DNA of 14,878 nt from an uncultured Armatimonadota bacterium (GTDB lineage Bacteria > Armatimonadota > UBA5829 > DTJY01). Within the stretch, counting starts at the first letter, position 1, and every line of letters starts with the position of its first letter. Shown here one piece after another: positions 8,628 to 14,878 of the stretch. Under the pieces are notes generated by a model. The model saw nothing but the letters and a program-made list of their open reading frames with translations, was not told the origin of the DNA and did no database searches. Made by a program: the position numbers and the translations under genes. The DNA lies in assembly GCA_937875395.1 (NCBI GenBank), contig CALNCU010000064.1:1-14878 (forward strand), in the 5' to 3' direction.

Positions 8628-9574
8628 TATTTACTCTCTCCTTGGGCTGAGGGGGCAAATATATAGAAAACCAGGTCCATCTTGGGTTGCGCGCTTCCTG
8701 AGATAAAGGCCATTCCATCTGGGTAGGGATCGGGAGCACAGGGAAAGAAGGAGCCTTCAGGGTGCCAACAGTTCCAGACATAGTAGTAGTTCTTCTCCTT
8801 GTCGCCGCTTTTATCTGGAATGCTTAACTCAAAGTAATAAAACTCGCCTGGCGATACCGGCAGATCGGCATTGAAGGACATGATGTTCCTTTTATAATAG
8901 GGGTTGCTGTAAGTTTGCGGATTCTTCAACACCTTCAACGGATCGGCCGCCAGAGTAGATTTCAAATCGCCCTTCCAGGCATACAGCTTCATCACCGGCG
9001 TACCTACCGTCTGGGATGCGCCCTCATTTTTGACCGACATGATATTTATTCTGGAGATATGAGAAATCTTACCAACCTTAAAGCTTTGCCCTATTGTTCC
9101 GGAACCCCAAAGCCTGGCCGCCCCTGACCGAAGCGGCTGGGATTGGTCTATAAACTGGGCCGCACGATAATACTTTATTTCCCTGACTGTGCTCAGCACC
9201 TTACCGCTGGCCTTCACCGCAATATTAACGCTGTGCTCGGTCTGGGTATTCCCGGGGGAGAAGGCGGCAAATATTTCTCCGTTCGCGTTCGTTTTGCCGC
9301 TTAAAGTCATGGTTGTCGTCTTGCCGTCTTCAATGGATATAACTTCAATATCGGCGCCTTTTATGCCGGCGATGGGCTTCCCAGCGGCATCTTTGAGCGT
9401 GATTTTTCCTTCTAACCGTTCTCCCATCACCGGCCTCTTATCCTCTCCTGAGCGGGAGATAAGGATGAAAGTGGATTTATCAGTATCCATCTCTCCGCTT
9501 TCAGCCGGATTTGAAATCATCCCCAGGCAACAGACAAAACTACACAGCAGCAGCCCGGTAATTGTTCTAAACAT
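8627..9574 (-). CDS. Secreted protein with Ig-like domain, unknown function
   Basis: I chose ATG at 9574 (315 aa) over the in-frame GTG at 9583, because AAGGTG lies 6 nt before the ATG while the GTG has its purine-rich site only 3-4 nt away. A signal peptide (FRTITGLLLCSFVCCLGMIS) implies export; the Cys residues do not make a convincing lipobox. Residues about 35-125 resemble a bacterial Ig-like (Big_1-type) domain: GERLEGKITLKDAAGKPI, then GKTNANGEIFAAFSPGN. The C-terminal part (about 135-310) is aromatic and beta-rich (GQSFKVGKISHISRINI, KLYAWKGDL, FYYFELSIPDKSG) and may be a jelly-roll or carbohydrate-binding module. It lies 17 nt after the stop of the 940-aa gene and its TAA overlaps the GH20 start. 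A role in surface glycan binding is inferred from neighbours and export. Confidence 0.78.
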   Translation of the reverse strand: MFRTITGLLLCSFVCCLGMISNPAESGEMDTDKSTFILISRSGEDKRPVMGERLEGKITLKDAAGKPIAGIKGADIEVISIEDGKTTTMTLSGKTNANGEIFAAFSPGNTQTEHSVNIAVKASGKVLSTVREIKYYRAAQFIDQSQPLRSGAARLWGSGTIGQSFKVGKISHISRINIMSVKNEGASQTVGTPVMKLYAWKGDLKSTLAADPLKVLKNPQTYSNPYYKRNIMSFNADLPVSPGEFYYFELSIPDKSGDKEKNYYYVWNCWHPEGSFFPCAPDPYPDGMAFISGSAQPKMDLVFYIFAPSAQGESK

Positions 9575-9591
9575 ATGGATCACCTTTCCTT

Positions 9592-12414
9592 TCAGTTATT
9601 CACTGTATTCGGTTGTTTCCCAACCAGCCAGTATATTGATGATATCAGCAGATCCCTGTCAATGCCTGCCGCTTCCTGCGGCTCACCGGTCTTGAGATAT
9701 GGAACCGCTCCGTTTAAGACCACCCGTCCCCGGCCCAGTTCTCCGGCTATGAGCACGGCGTCACCATAATCGTTTACGCAGACGGTGGTACCCGCCTGGC
9801 CGCGTTGCATGGCAATATGATCATAATACATAATCTCATAAGACCTGTCTATCTCCAACCCCTGCGCCAGCGGATGCCTGGCCGATACCTTTATGCTGCT
9901 GCTTTCTATGCGGTTGGCTCCCGTGCAAAACTCCGGGAAGATGCTTCTTTTCATGGGAAAACGGTTGTAACCCACGCTGTCATGATACAGGAGCACGCCC
10001 CTTCCATCCCTGATAACCAGGTCTCTCACGGCGGCTTCAGCCTCCCATACCTCTTTCTCCACCAGCAGGAAGGTACCGTTATCCTGGCCGGCAAATCGCT
10101 TGCAGCTGGGGATTATCAGGCAATCATAGAACGAAGCCTCCTTCAAGGATGATATGAATACCGGCTCCATATCCCTGGACTTGAGAAGGGTGGTATAGAT
10201 GGCATTCTGCCCAACCACCAGGCCGCCGGAATCGTTAGGATTATATATGGCTACCTTGATTCTCCCGGTTCCATCGTTCTGCCGGGATTGCATAAGAGAC
10301 AGGCGCAAATCAAGCGATTTATATGCCTTATCCAGCGCTGCCAGCCATGTAGCACACCTCCACGCCGGCAATTCCTTTTCTGCCGCGGCCATAGCGTCCC
10401 CGGCCGATTTCATGCTCGCCCTGGCCTGCGCCACCTTTCCTTCCTTAGCCAGTTTCTCTGCAACCAGAAGATGATAGTTCACTTTCCCACCCAGAGCAGC
10501 CGTTTTCATATTAGAGATAAAGGTTTCCAGTTGCATAAAACCGCCGCCGGTTTTAAAGTCCTTGCCCTGCTCTTTGAAGGCTGCCAGCATCTCCCAGGCC
10601 TTCTCCGCCCTCTGATACTGCTCCTTTATAATATCTGGATTGTGGAATATTTCTGTATACGGTGGCGCATTATATCTGCCTATCCTCAGCAACGACCTGC
10701 GGGCGATACCCATTCTAAGAATCTGAGCCATCATCGGCGCCGCCTCAGCTCCGTATAGCTCTTCACAGATACGGGAAAGAAGGCTTTGGCTGATCTCCGG
10801 TGGCGCAACCGTAGACTTATTCCATAGCCAGTCATGAAACTTGTGGCTGTCAACATCCATCCTGGGCAGATTGTACAGATCCTCAACATACCTTTCAGTC
10901 TGCGCACCTTTCTTGGCATAAAGGATCTCTGTTCCGGGGGCATTAACGTTCCACATATACTCCGCCGCCTGCAACACGTTGGGATCCTCGGAGTTCTCAT
11001 AAGAGATGTGCTGGTTTATAAAGATGATATCCCTGCTCTTGGGATAGTAGCCAGATTTGATGGCGAATCTGATTTCACTGGAAAAATCACGCCCAATCAC
11101 CAGGGGACAATGTACCACGTTGCGCCAGTGACAGACGGGCTGTTTGACAACCTCTTTCCAGGAATCCTGGCAATCCCGGCTCCAATCGGCGTTTACCAGC
11201 CAGACATCCTCCGGTATCAGCTTTGTCAGTTTGGCAAAGAACTGCCTGTATGCAGCATTCTCCGGCAGGTTCAACTGCCCGTAGTACGGTTCGACTGCAA
11301 AGACCAGCCTGGTCTTTGGCGAACGGAGTTTGACGGCTTTGTAAATAATATTCAGCTGATTGGCTGTGGCGGCAGCCCTGTCGTCGCCGAAGCGGTTACG
11401 GGTAATCCGGTCCCTGTCGCTCCAGTATTCTGTGGGCGATCCATCCCGGAAATGGAATACAAACCATGGAAAACCGGCCTTGGCAATAAAGTCCGCCGAC
11501 TTCTCAGCTTTAGCTGCTATAAGGTCATCCCGGCCCCAGCTCCAATAGGCACCGCCGGCTATGTTGCAATCCTTAAACGCCGGATTATCCTTATCGTGGG
11601 GGACATAGCCTATGCTGGTATAGAGCATGAGCCCCATGGTCTGTATTCCCCTGGCGGCAGCCCCATCATTAAAAGCACGCAGCCATGAAACATCCTTTTC
11701 AGCAGGTACAGTCTTGTTGCCGTTGGTAAAACCCCAGAGATTGACGGATACCATGTCTATCTTGTGGCGCAGGCACCAATCCAAATACGGCAGCGCATCT
11801 TTGATGGGCCTCCGGCTGTCCGGAGGGGTTACTGTAATGCCACGGTTATATAAATCCGGCCAATCTTCTACGGCAGCCCTCAAAGCATGCGGATTGCCGT
11901 TATCCGTTCTTATTAGTTGACTAAAGCTAATACAGGCATAAAGTGCTCCCTGAGCATCCTTACCGGCAAGGAGATAGACCGTCCTGCCACTCCTGTCTAC
12001 CGGGGTTATGATATATCCAGATGCCGGCATTTTATCCAGCCGCCGTCCTGAGGCCGGAGTCTGCTGCAAGTATCTGGCCAGAAGCCCATTCTCTTCAGCG
12101 GTGCCGATGAGGATCAGGTTCGCCTGCTTTAACCCGGGTTCGCCTGATTCTCCTTCGTTGATGATTCTTATGCTCCCGCCTGTCATAGCCGATACCCGGC
12201 TGATAATCTCGTCGGCGCCATACCTTGACATATCGGAGGCCCTTTTACCCAGAACTATTACAGCCTCTCCAGAAGCCAGAGATACCTTGCCCGTCTCCTG
12301 TTTAAGACTCTTTGGGGTAGGCAGAATATTAATCATATCGCTGCCTTCGGATGGGCCCGGCATAATTGAGCTGCAGATAAGCAGCAAACCCAGTAGTATG
12401 TACGTTCTTTTCAT
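9592..12414 (-). CDS. Secreted GH20b/GH84-like glycosidase with C-terminal GATase1-like domain, 940 aa
   Basis: Residues 1-24 are a signal peptide. Residues about 28-175 form a GH20b-type zincin-like domain (INILPTPKSLKQ, YGADEIISRVSAMTGG, GYIITP, YLLAGKDAQGALYAC). This precedes TIM barrels in GH20, GH84, GH67 and GH115 enzymes. The barrel is about 185-505: DWPDLYNRGITVTPPD, KIDMVSVNLWGF, GFPWFVFHFRDGSPTEYW (D324 is a candidate catalytic Asp), and AAEYMWNVNAPG, which recalls GH84. No classic GH20 Asp-Glu or GH84 Asp-Asp pair is evident. Residues about 540-705 are a helical bundle, and 716-935 a GATase1/ThuA-like domain (IKVAIYNPNDSGG, YDCLIIPS, GRGVLLYHDS). Likely role: processing an external N-acetylhexosamine-containing glycan, unproven. 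GGAGG lies 7 nt before the ATG. A 67-nt gap follows the pseudopilin with no obvious terminator. Confidence 0.78.
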   Translation of the reverse strand: MKRTYILLGLLLICSSIMPGPSEGSDMINILPTPKSLKQETGKVSLASGEAVIVLGKRASDMSRYGADEIISRVSAMTGGSIRIINEGESGEPGLKQANLILIGTAEENGLLARYLQQTPASGRRLDKMPASGYIITPVDRSGRTVYLLAGKDAQGALYACISFSQLIRTDNGNPHALRAAVEDWPDLYNRGITVTPPDSRRPIKDALPYLDWCLRHKIDMVSVNLWGFTNGNKTVPAEKDVSWLRAFNDGAAARGIQTMGLMLYTSIGYVPHDKDNPAFKDCNIAGGAYWSWGRDDLIAAKAEKSADFIAKAGFPWFVFHFRDGSPTEYWSDRDRITRNRFGDDRAAATANQLNIIYKAVKLRSPKTRLVFAVEPYYGQLNLPENAAYRQFFAKLTKLIPEDVWLVNADWSRDCQDSWKEVVKQPVCHWRNVVHCPLVIGRDFSSEIRFAIKSGYYPKSRDIIFINQHISYENSEDPNVLQAAEYMWNVNAPGTEILYAKKGAQTERYVEDLYNLPRMDVDSHKFHDWLWNKSTVAPPEISQSLLSRICEELYGAEAAPMMAQILRMGIARRSLLRIGRYNAPPYTEIFHNPDIIKEQYQRAEKAWEMLAAFKEQGKDFKTGGGFMQLETFISNMKTAALGGKVNYHLLVAEKLAKEGKVAQARASMKSAGDAMAAAEKELPAWRCATWLAALDKAYKSLDLRLSLMQSRQNDGTGRIKVAIYNPNDSGGLVVGQNAIYTTLLKSRDMEPVFISSLKEASFYDCLIIPSCKRFAGQDNGTFLLVEKEVWEAEAAVRDLVIRDGRGVLLYHDSVGYNRFPMKRSIFPEFCTGANRIESSSIKVSARHPLAQGLEIDRSYEIMYYDHIAMQRGQAGTTVCVNDYGDAVLIAGELGRGRVVLNGAVPYLKTGEPQEAAGIDRDLLISSIYWLVGKQPNTVNN

Positions 12415-12481
12415 TTACTGTCCTCCGATTATTCGACTCCTGTATAGGCTTATTATCCAGGCACTGCCGCCGGTGCATTTT

Positions 12482-13216
12482 CTACGGGCCGGTATAGTCA
12501 CTGCCAGTAGATACTCTGCCCGACTGATGGTCACCATCGGCATCCCGGCAAAAATAATCCAGCCTGCCTGCGTAAATGGGATTTGTTAGGAGACGCCCGC
12601 TTGATCCCTGCCCGCTGTTCCACCATGTAACATGGCCGTCAGCATATAGAATATTTATCCCGCTTTTATGCCAGACATTTATAGGCGCACTGGCGAAATC
12701 ATCTGCAACAATCAACCAATTCCAGGCGCTTTTTTCTACAACCGAATAAAGCTTGCAGTATCCATACTCATTATTATCCCTATAACTGTATGAAGATGTG
12801 AGCGGATCAGTATACGGCCCTCCTATGGTAAACCCCTTGCCGTATCGCAGAGGGCCGGAAGGACAATAAAATATACGCCCGTCTTTAATATATCCGCAGG
12901 AGTAAAGCACCCCCAATCCTACCCAGCCGCCATGTTTGCTGTCGGCCCTTACATACGGGGTATGGCAATCAACAATTCTGCCGTCAGCCCTCTTTATCCG
13001 GGGGAAATAGCTATCGTAATCATCAGCATACATATGAAGGGCTATCCCAATCTGCTTTAAATTGCTCTTGCAGGTTGTCTGCCGGGCCTTCTCCCTGGCC
13101 TGGCTGAACACCGGAAACAGTAGCGCAGCAAGTATTGCTATTATAGCTATTACAACTAGAAGCTCTATAAGAGTAAATCCCCGGATATTTGCGTATGACT
13201 TTTTGAGTAGTCTCAT
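12482..13216 (-). CDS. Type IV prepilin-like (pseudopilin) protein with H-X9-DG motif
   Basis: A 244-aa protein with a class III leader: MRLLKKSYANIRG is cut by prepilin peptidase before F14, E18 is the mature Glu5, and VVIAIIAILAALLFPVF is the membrane helix. The following AREKARQTTCKSNLKQIGIA and MYADDYDSYFP are typical of the DUF1559-like proteins abundant in Planctomycetota, Lentisphaerota and Armatimonadota. Near the C-terminus, H183 and DG at 193-194 are spaced exactly as in the processing-associated H-X9-DG motif (HKSGINILYADGHV). The product would be exported and possibly built into a type II secretion/type IV-pilus-like fibre. Its ATG overlaps the GntR stop (ATGA), so expression is tied to the regulator. 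A glycan-binding or enzyme-display role is inferred from context. The nearby G-rich sequence makes the ribosome-binding site imprecise. Confidence 0.93.
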   Translation of the reverse strand: MRLLKKSYANIRGFTLIELLVVIAIIAILAALLFPVFSQAREKARQTTCKSNLKQIGIALHMYADDYDSYFPRIKRADGRIVDCHTPYVRADSKHGGWVGLGVLYSCGYIKDGRIFYCPSGPLRYGKGFTIGGPYTDPLTSSYSYRDNNEYGYCKLYSVVEKSAWNWLIVADDFASAPINVWHKSGINILYADGHVTWWNSGQGSSGRLLTNPIYAGRLDYFCRDADGDHQSGRVSTGSDYTGP

Positions 13217-13968
13217 TTCCAGCCCCCCTCACTTTGTTTTATAGTTGCCCTGGTATTGAAAATTAAGCCGGATTTATGCATTTGCTGTTCCCATTTCAAG
13301 ACAGACCCGTCATCCAAAGACAATATCTCCGTCACCAGCAATGCCGGTGCGCCGGCATATGTTCTTAAAAGAGTAGATGTTTTGCCGTCAATCAAAATTG
13401 GAATAATTTGCAGTTCTCTATGTGCAATATTTAAATCGCTTCTATTACTCAGGTATTCGGTCAGGGATCTTTCTGACAATCTCTCATCAATCATTTCCGG
13501 TATAAATTTGTAAGGTATGTAACGCAACTCGCTGCATATGGGCACTCCGTTCGCCAGCTTTAATCTGCTGATACGGAATACTTTATCACCTTCGTCAATC
13601 TTTAGACGCTCTGCCATCTCCGCATCGGCAATCACTAACTCTTCTTCAAGAAGCCTTATGCGTCCAACAAAACCTCTCTTTTCCCCCTGTGAGAAAAAGC
13701 TCTCTACATATTCAAGGTTCTCTTTCTGCATCACCTCATTAACAAAATTTCCTTTGCTTGGAACGGATACAAGCAATCCTTCATTAGTCAGAGAACCTAT
13801 AGCCTTGCGAATAGTTACCCGGCTGACATTGCATAGTTTACTCAGTTCTCTCTCTGATGGAATCTTTTCAGCAGGTTTTAAGCTTCCAGTCTTTATTTGC
13901 GTTAATAAAAAATCTCTTACCTGTATATGTGCCGGAACGGCAGTATCTTTGTCAACATTTCCTACCAT
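13213..13968 (-). CDS. GntR-family regulator, HutC/UTRA subfamily (NagR/DasR-like)
   Basis: A 251-aa regulator. Residues about 12-78 are the winged HTH (PAHIQVRDFLLTQI, KIPSERELSKLCNVSRVTIR, LTNEGLLVSVPSKGNFV). A UTRA ligand domain follows (about 95-240: VFRISRLKLANGVPICSEL, SLTEYLSNRSDLNIAHRELQ, PALLVTEILSLDDG). UTRA members of the NagR/DasR kind respond to phosphorylated amino sugars such as GlcNAc-6-P. The downstream GH20 and GH84-like genes fit that, though the ligand here is inferred. GGAGAG lies about 8-10 nt before the ATG. It is the first gene of the operon, overlaps the pseudopilin by 4 bp (ATGA), and two GGT-N4-ACC boxes lie at its own promoter, which suggests autoregulation. Confidence 0.94.
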   Translation of the reverse strand: MVGNVDKDTAVPAHIQVRDFLLTQIKTGSLKPAEKIPSERELSKLCNVSRVTIRKAIGSLTNEGLLVSVPSKGNFVNEVMQKENLEYVESFFSQGEKRGFVGRIRLLEEELVIADAEMAERLKIDEGDKVFRISRLKLANGVPICSELRYIPYKFIPEMIDERLSERSLTEYLSNRSDLNIAHRELQIIPILIDGKTSTLLRTYAGAPALLVTEILSLDDGSVLKWEQQMHKSGLIFNTRATIKQSEGGWK

Positions 13969-13993
13969 GTAGAAGCTCTCTCCTGTAAAATCT

Positions 13994-14013
13994 GGTTAAT
14001 ACCGGTATATACC
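13994..14013. promoter_or_regulatory. Two abutting GGT-N4-ACC boxes, probable GntR/NagR-type operators
   Basis: GGTTAATACC (13994-14003) and GGTATATACC (14004-14013, a perfect palindrome) lie end to end, so their centres are 10 bp apart, about one helical turn. The form resembles NagR/DasR sites (TGGTCTAGACCA-like). They cover the predicted start site of the GntR operon. A looser match, TGGTCTTGTCAA (14037-14048), overlaps the -35 box. The junction of the two boxes also makes ATACCGGTAT, a LacI-like palindrome. Confidence 0.6.
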
Positions 14014-14019
14014 ACTCAC

Positions 14020-14048
14020 ATGATACCGCCCTTTACTGGTCTTGTCAA
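14020..14048 (-). promoter_or_regulatory. Sigma70-like promoter of the GntR operon
   Basis: On the minus strand TTGACA (14043-14048) is followed after 17 bp by TATCAT (14020-14025). The predicted start is near 14013, giving a leader of about 45 nt before the GntR ATG. It is the only good promoter I see ahead of the five co-directional genes. Confidence 0.75.
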
Positions 14049-14156
14049 GCAAATAAATTGCACATGTTGTTGTTCAGCGAATATGAAGCGGAAGCGGTTA
14101 TATCGCTTGATTCTTATTATGAGTAGGCATATTGCCAAATTGCATTGCCAAAAACG

Positions 14157-14189
14157 AAAAAAGCCCTCCACCTGTTTTAGATGGAGGGC
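14157..14189 (-). terminator. Rho-independent terminator downstream of the tRNA fragment
   Basis: On the minus strand GCCCTCCATCT, loop AAAAC and AGGTGGAGGGC form an 11-bp stem with one G-T wobble, followed by TTTTTT and then CGTTTTT. It lies about 30 nt beyond the CCA end of the tRNA fragment and would stop transcripts from the right before they enter the GntR operon. The T-run on the other strand is weaker, so bidirectional action is possible but less likely. Confidence 0.9.
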
Positions 14190-14219
14190 CTATTTTGTGC
14201 GTAAAATAAGGGTTTTTAA

Positions 14220-14268
14220 TGGAGCCGACGATCCGATTCGAACGGACGACCGGCGCATTACGAATGCG
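14220..14268 (-). tRNA. 3' fragment of tRNA-Thr(CGU), probable attachment-site core
   Basis: The minus strand gives a good 3' tRNA half: anticodon loop TTCGTAA (anticodon CGT, 14260-14262), stem 3' strand TGCGC, variable loop CGGTC, T-arm GTCCG-TTCGAAT-CGGAT, acceptor strand CGTCGGC, then T and CCA (14220-14222). The arm CGCATTCGTAATGCG is the same as in E. coli thrW, a known integration hotspot. On the 5' side the match stops at position 27 of the anticodon stem; no D-arm or GCCGACG 5' acceptor strand follows. This is therefore a truncated copy, as left at the distal end of an element that integrated into the 3' end of a tRNA-Thr gene. The element would lie to the right. Confidence 0.75.
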
Positions 14269-14474
14269 TTCGCTATCGTCTTTCGCTGTCTTTCCGAGTC
14301 TCGCCTAACACCTTTTCACGCTCAAATTGGATCTTCTACTTCCCTTGGTCTACCCTGTCGTATGATGCTATCGTTTAGTTTTGGTTACCATTTGGTTACC
14401 ATTTTTTATAACGAGAGGCCTTGTTGCCAGGCTTTGCGATCAGGTGACTTTGGTTGCCGCAAGTATTATCTTGC
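14269..14474. other. Non-coding stretch beside the tRNA fragment
   Basis: No convincing gene on either strand. It holds an imperfect tandem repeat next to the tRNA fragment (TTCGCTATCGTC at 14269-14280, TTCGCTGTCTTT at 14282-14293) and a perfect 11-bp tandem repeat at 14382-14403. Short minus-strand frames such as NGNQMVTKTKR could be the decayed end of an integrase gene, but that is weak. Confidence 0.4.
14382..14403. repeat. Perfect 11-bp tandem direct repeat (TGGTTACCATT x2)
   Basis: Two exact, abutting copies of TGGTTACCATT, at 14382-14392 and 14393-14403, about 115 bp from the tRNA fragment on the presumed element side. Size, copy number and location would suit integrase or excisionase arm-type binding sites. 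The repeat may equally be the decayed end of a coding sequence. Confidence 0.7.
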
Positions 14475-14699
14475 CTACCCATAGCACCGTCGATGCCAGA
14501 TGCAAGTCTCCGCCTGCCGCTGTGGGAAGAGCGGCGCAATCGCGGCTGTAGCGCCCGGCTTTGTGCCGAACTATCGCATCCATCGACACAGGACACTTGC
14601 AGGAACTCCCAATTCCCGGGTTGCCTGGATATACTTTCTCCGCTTTGTTCAGCAAGATGGACGGCTTCCGCTTTGAACTCGTTTTTGTTTCTTTTTCAT
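14475..14699 (-). pseudogene. IS3-family orfA transposase remnant
   Basis: Pieces of an IS3/IS911 OrfA helix-turn-helix protein appear in successive frames: MKKKQKR (start at 14699), then FKAEAVHLAEQSGESI (from 14677), then QATRELGVPASVLCRWMR, interrupted by TAG at 14571-14573, then FGTKPGATAAIAPLFPQRQ to a stop at 14475. This matches the usual EFKAEAVRLAEQSGKS, ARELGVPxSxLxRWxR pattern. At least two frameshifts and one nonsense codon make it non-functional. No orfB (DDE integrase) or terminal inverted repeats are visible nearby. It supports a decayed mobile element at this end of the window. Confidence 0.75.
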
Positions 14700-14765
14700 C
14701 TAGTTTCCCTGGCACTTTTCTCATTACAAAGCTTTCTCCAAACATCCGATTTTGAGTTCGTCCCG

Positions 14766-14878
14766 TTAATACGCGTCAACGCGCCGCAGGACAAGGCCCT
14801 GGCACAGATAGTAATTGTAAACCTCCTTCATGCTTTGGGCCGTGCACAGCGTGGTGCGGCTGTCCAGCAGGCTGATAC
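14766..14878 (-). CDS. C-terminal end of an unidentified protein (starts beyond the right edge)
   Basis: A minus-strand frame is open from the right edge to TAA at 14766-14768, giving about 37 residues including SLLDSRTTLCTAQSMKEVYN and YYLCQGLVLRRVDAY. The composition looks protein-like (LLDSRTT, YYLCQGLVLRR) and the DNA is more GC-rich than the operons to the left. I do not recognise the family. It lies on the element side of the tRNA fragment, so it may be an element gene. Confidence 0.45.
   Translation of the reverse strand, partial: ISLLDSRTTLCTAQSMKEVYNYYLCQGLVLRRVDAY

Noticed and set aside
10190..11630. TGGTATAGA-like NagR half-sites at about 10192 and 11619
   Set aside because: They fall inside coding sequence, match only one arm, and encode the common Ile/Leu-Tyr-Thr codons of the glycosidase.
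10834..11688. Plus-strand 284-aa open frame
   Set aside because: It lies antisense within the 940-aa glycosidase gene, has no recognisable domain, and the minus-strand frame has a signal peptide, domains and a strong ribosome-binding site.
12008..12589. Plus-strand 193-aa frame across the pseudopilin/glycosidase junction
   Set aside because: It is opposite two well-supported genes and a promoter-less gap, with no motif of its own.
14131..14153. Direct repeat ATTGCCAAA at 14131-14139 and 14144-14152
   Set aside because: Two short copies beyond the terminator with no further copies or associated element; too weak to call.
13927..14484. Plus-strand 185-aa frame containing GADDPIRTDDRRITN
   Set aside because: This string is the translation of the tRNA-Thr fragment on the opposite strand, a common annotation artefact; the rest crosses a promoter, a terminator and IS debris.
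1..14878. CRISPR arrays, rRNA genes, riboswitches
   Set aside because: No spaced repeat series, no rRNA-like sequence and no long structured leader were found; both predicted leaders are under 50 nt.

Overview
The window reads as a bacterial chromosomal locus for breaking down amino-sugar-containing glycans, ending on the right at a decayed mobile-element boundary. All convincing genes are on the minus strand, so transcription runs from high to low coordinates. The type IV prepilin-like protein has a G|FTLIELLVVIAIIAILAALL-type leader and an H-X9-DG C-terminal motif. The glycosidases are a secreted, GATase1-domain-bearing kind. This combination is most familiar from Armatimonadota and from Lentisphaerota/Planctomycetota-type bacteria. 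I favour Armatimonadota or a near relative, but the sequence alone does not settle it.

Right to left. (1) 14878-14257: the end of an unidentified CDS, a frameshifted IS3-type orfA relic, a perfect 11-bp tandem repeat, then a 3' tRNA-Thr(CGU) fragment ending in CCA and followed by a strong terminator. This looks like the attachment-site scar of an integrated element lying to the right. (2) 14048-6543: a five-gene operon. It begins with a sigma70-like promoter carrying two abutting GGT-N4-ACC boxes. The genes are a GntR/UTRA (NagR/DasR-like) regulator, a pseudopilin overlapping it by ATGA, a 940-aa secreted glycosidase-like protein, a secreted orphan with an Ig-like region, and a GH20 beta-N-acetylhexosaminidase coupled to the orphan by TAATG. 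(3) 6517-6255: a frameshifted coding relic. (4) 6174-1: a second operon, led by a perfect-consensus extended -10 promoter with a LacI-type operator at the predicted start site. The genes are a LacI-family regulator, a DUF5696/GH129-like glycosidase, a secreted 409-aa orphan (its SD overlaps the upstream stop codon), and a large secreted GATase1-like/GH-like protein running off the left edge.

How they may work together (inference): secreted proteins trim or bind an external glycan rich in GlcNAc/GalNAc. Two glycosidases without signal peptides (GH20 and GH129-like) finish the released oligosaccharides in the cytoplasm. The NagR-like and LacI-like repressors sense products. The window contains no transporter, kinase or deacetylase, so import and catabolism must be encoded elsewhere. 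The most unusual feature is a pseudopilin placed between a sugar-responsive regulator and its glycosidases.
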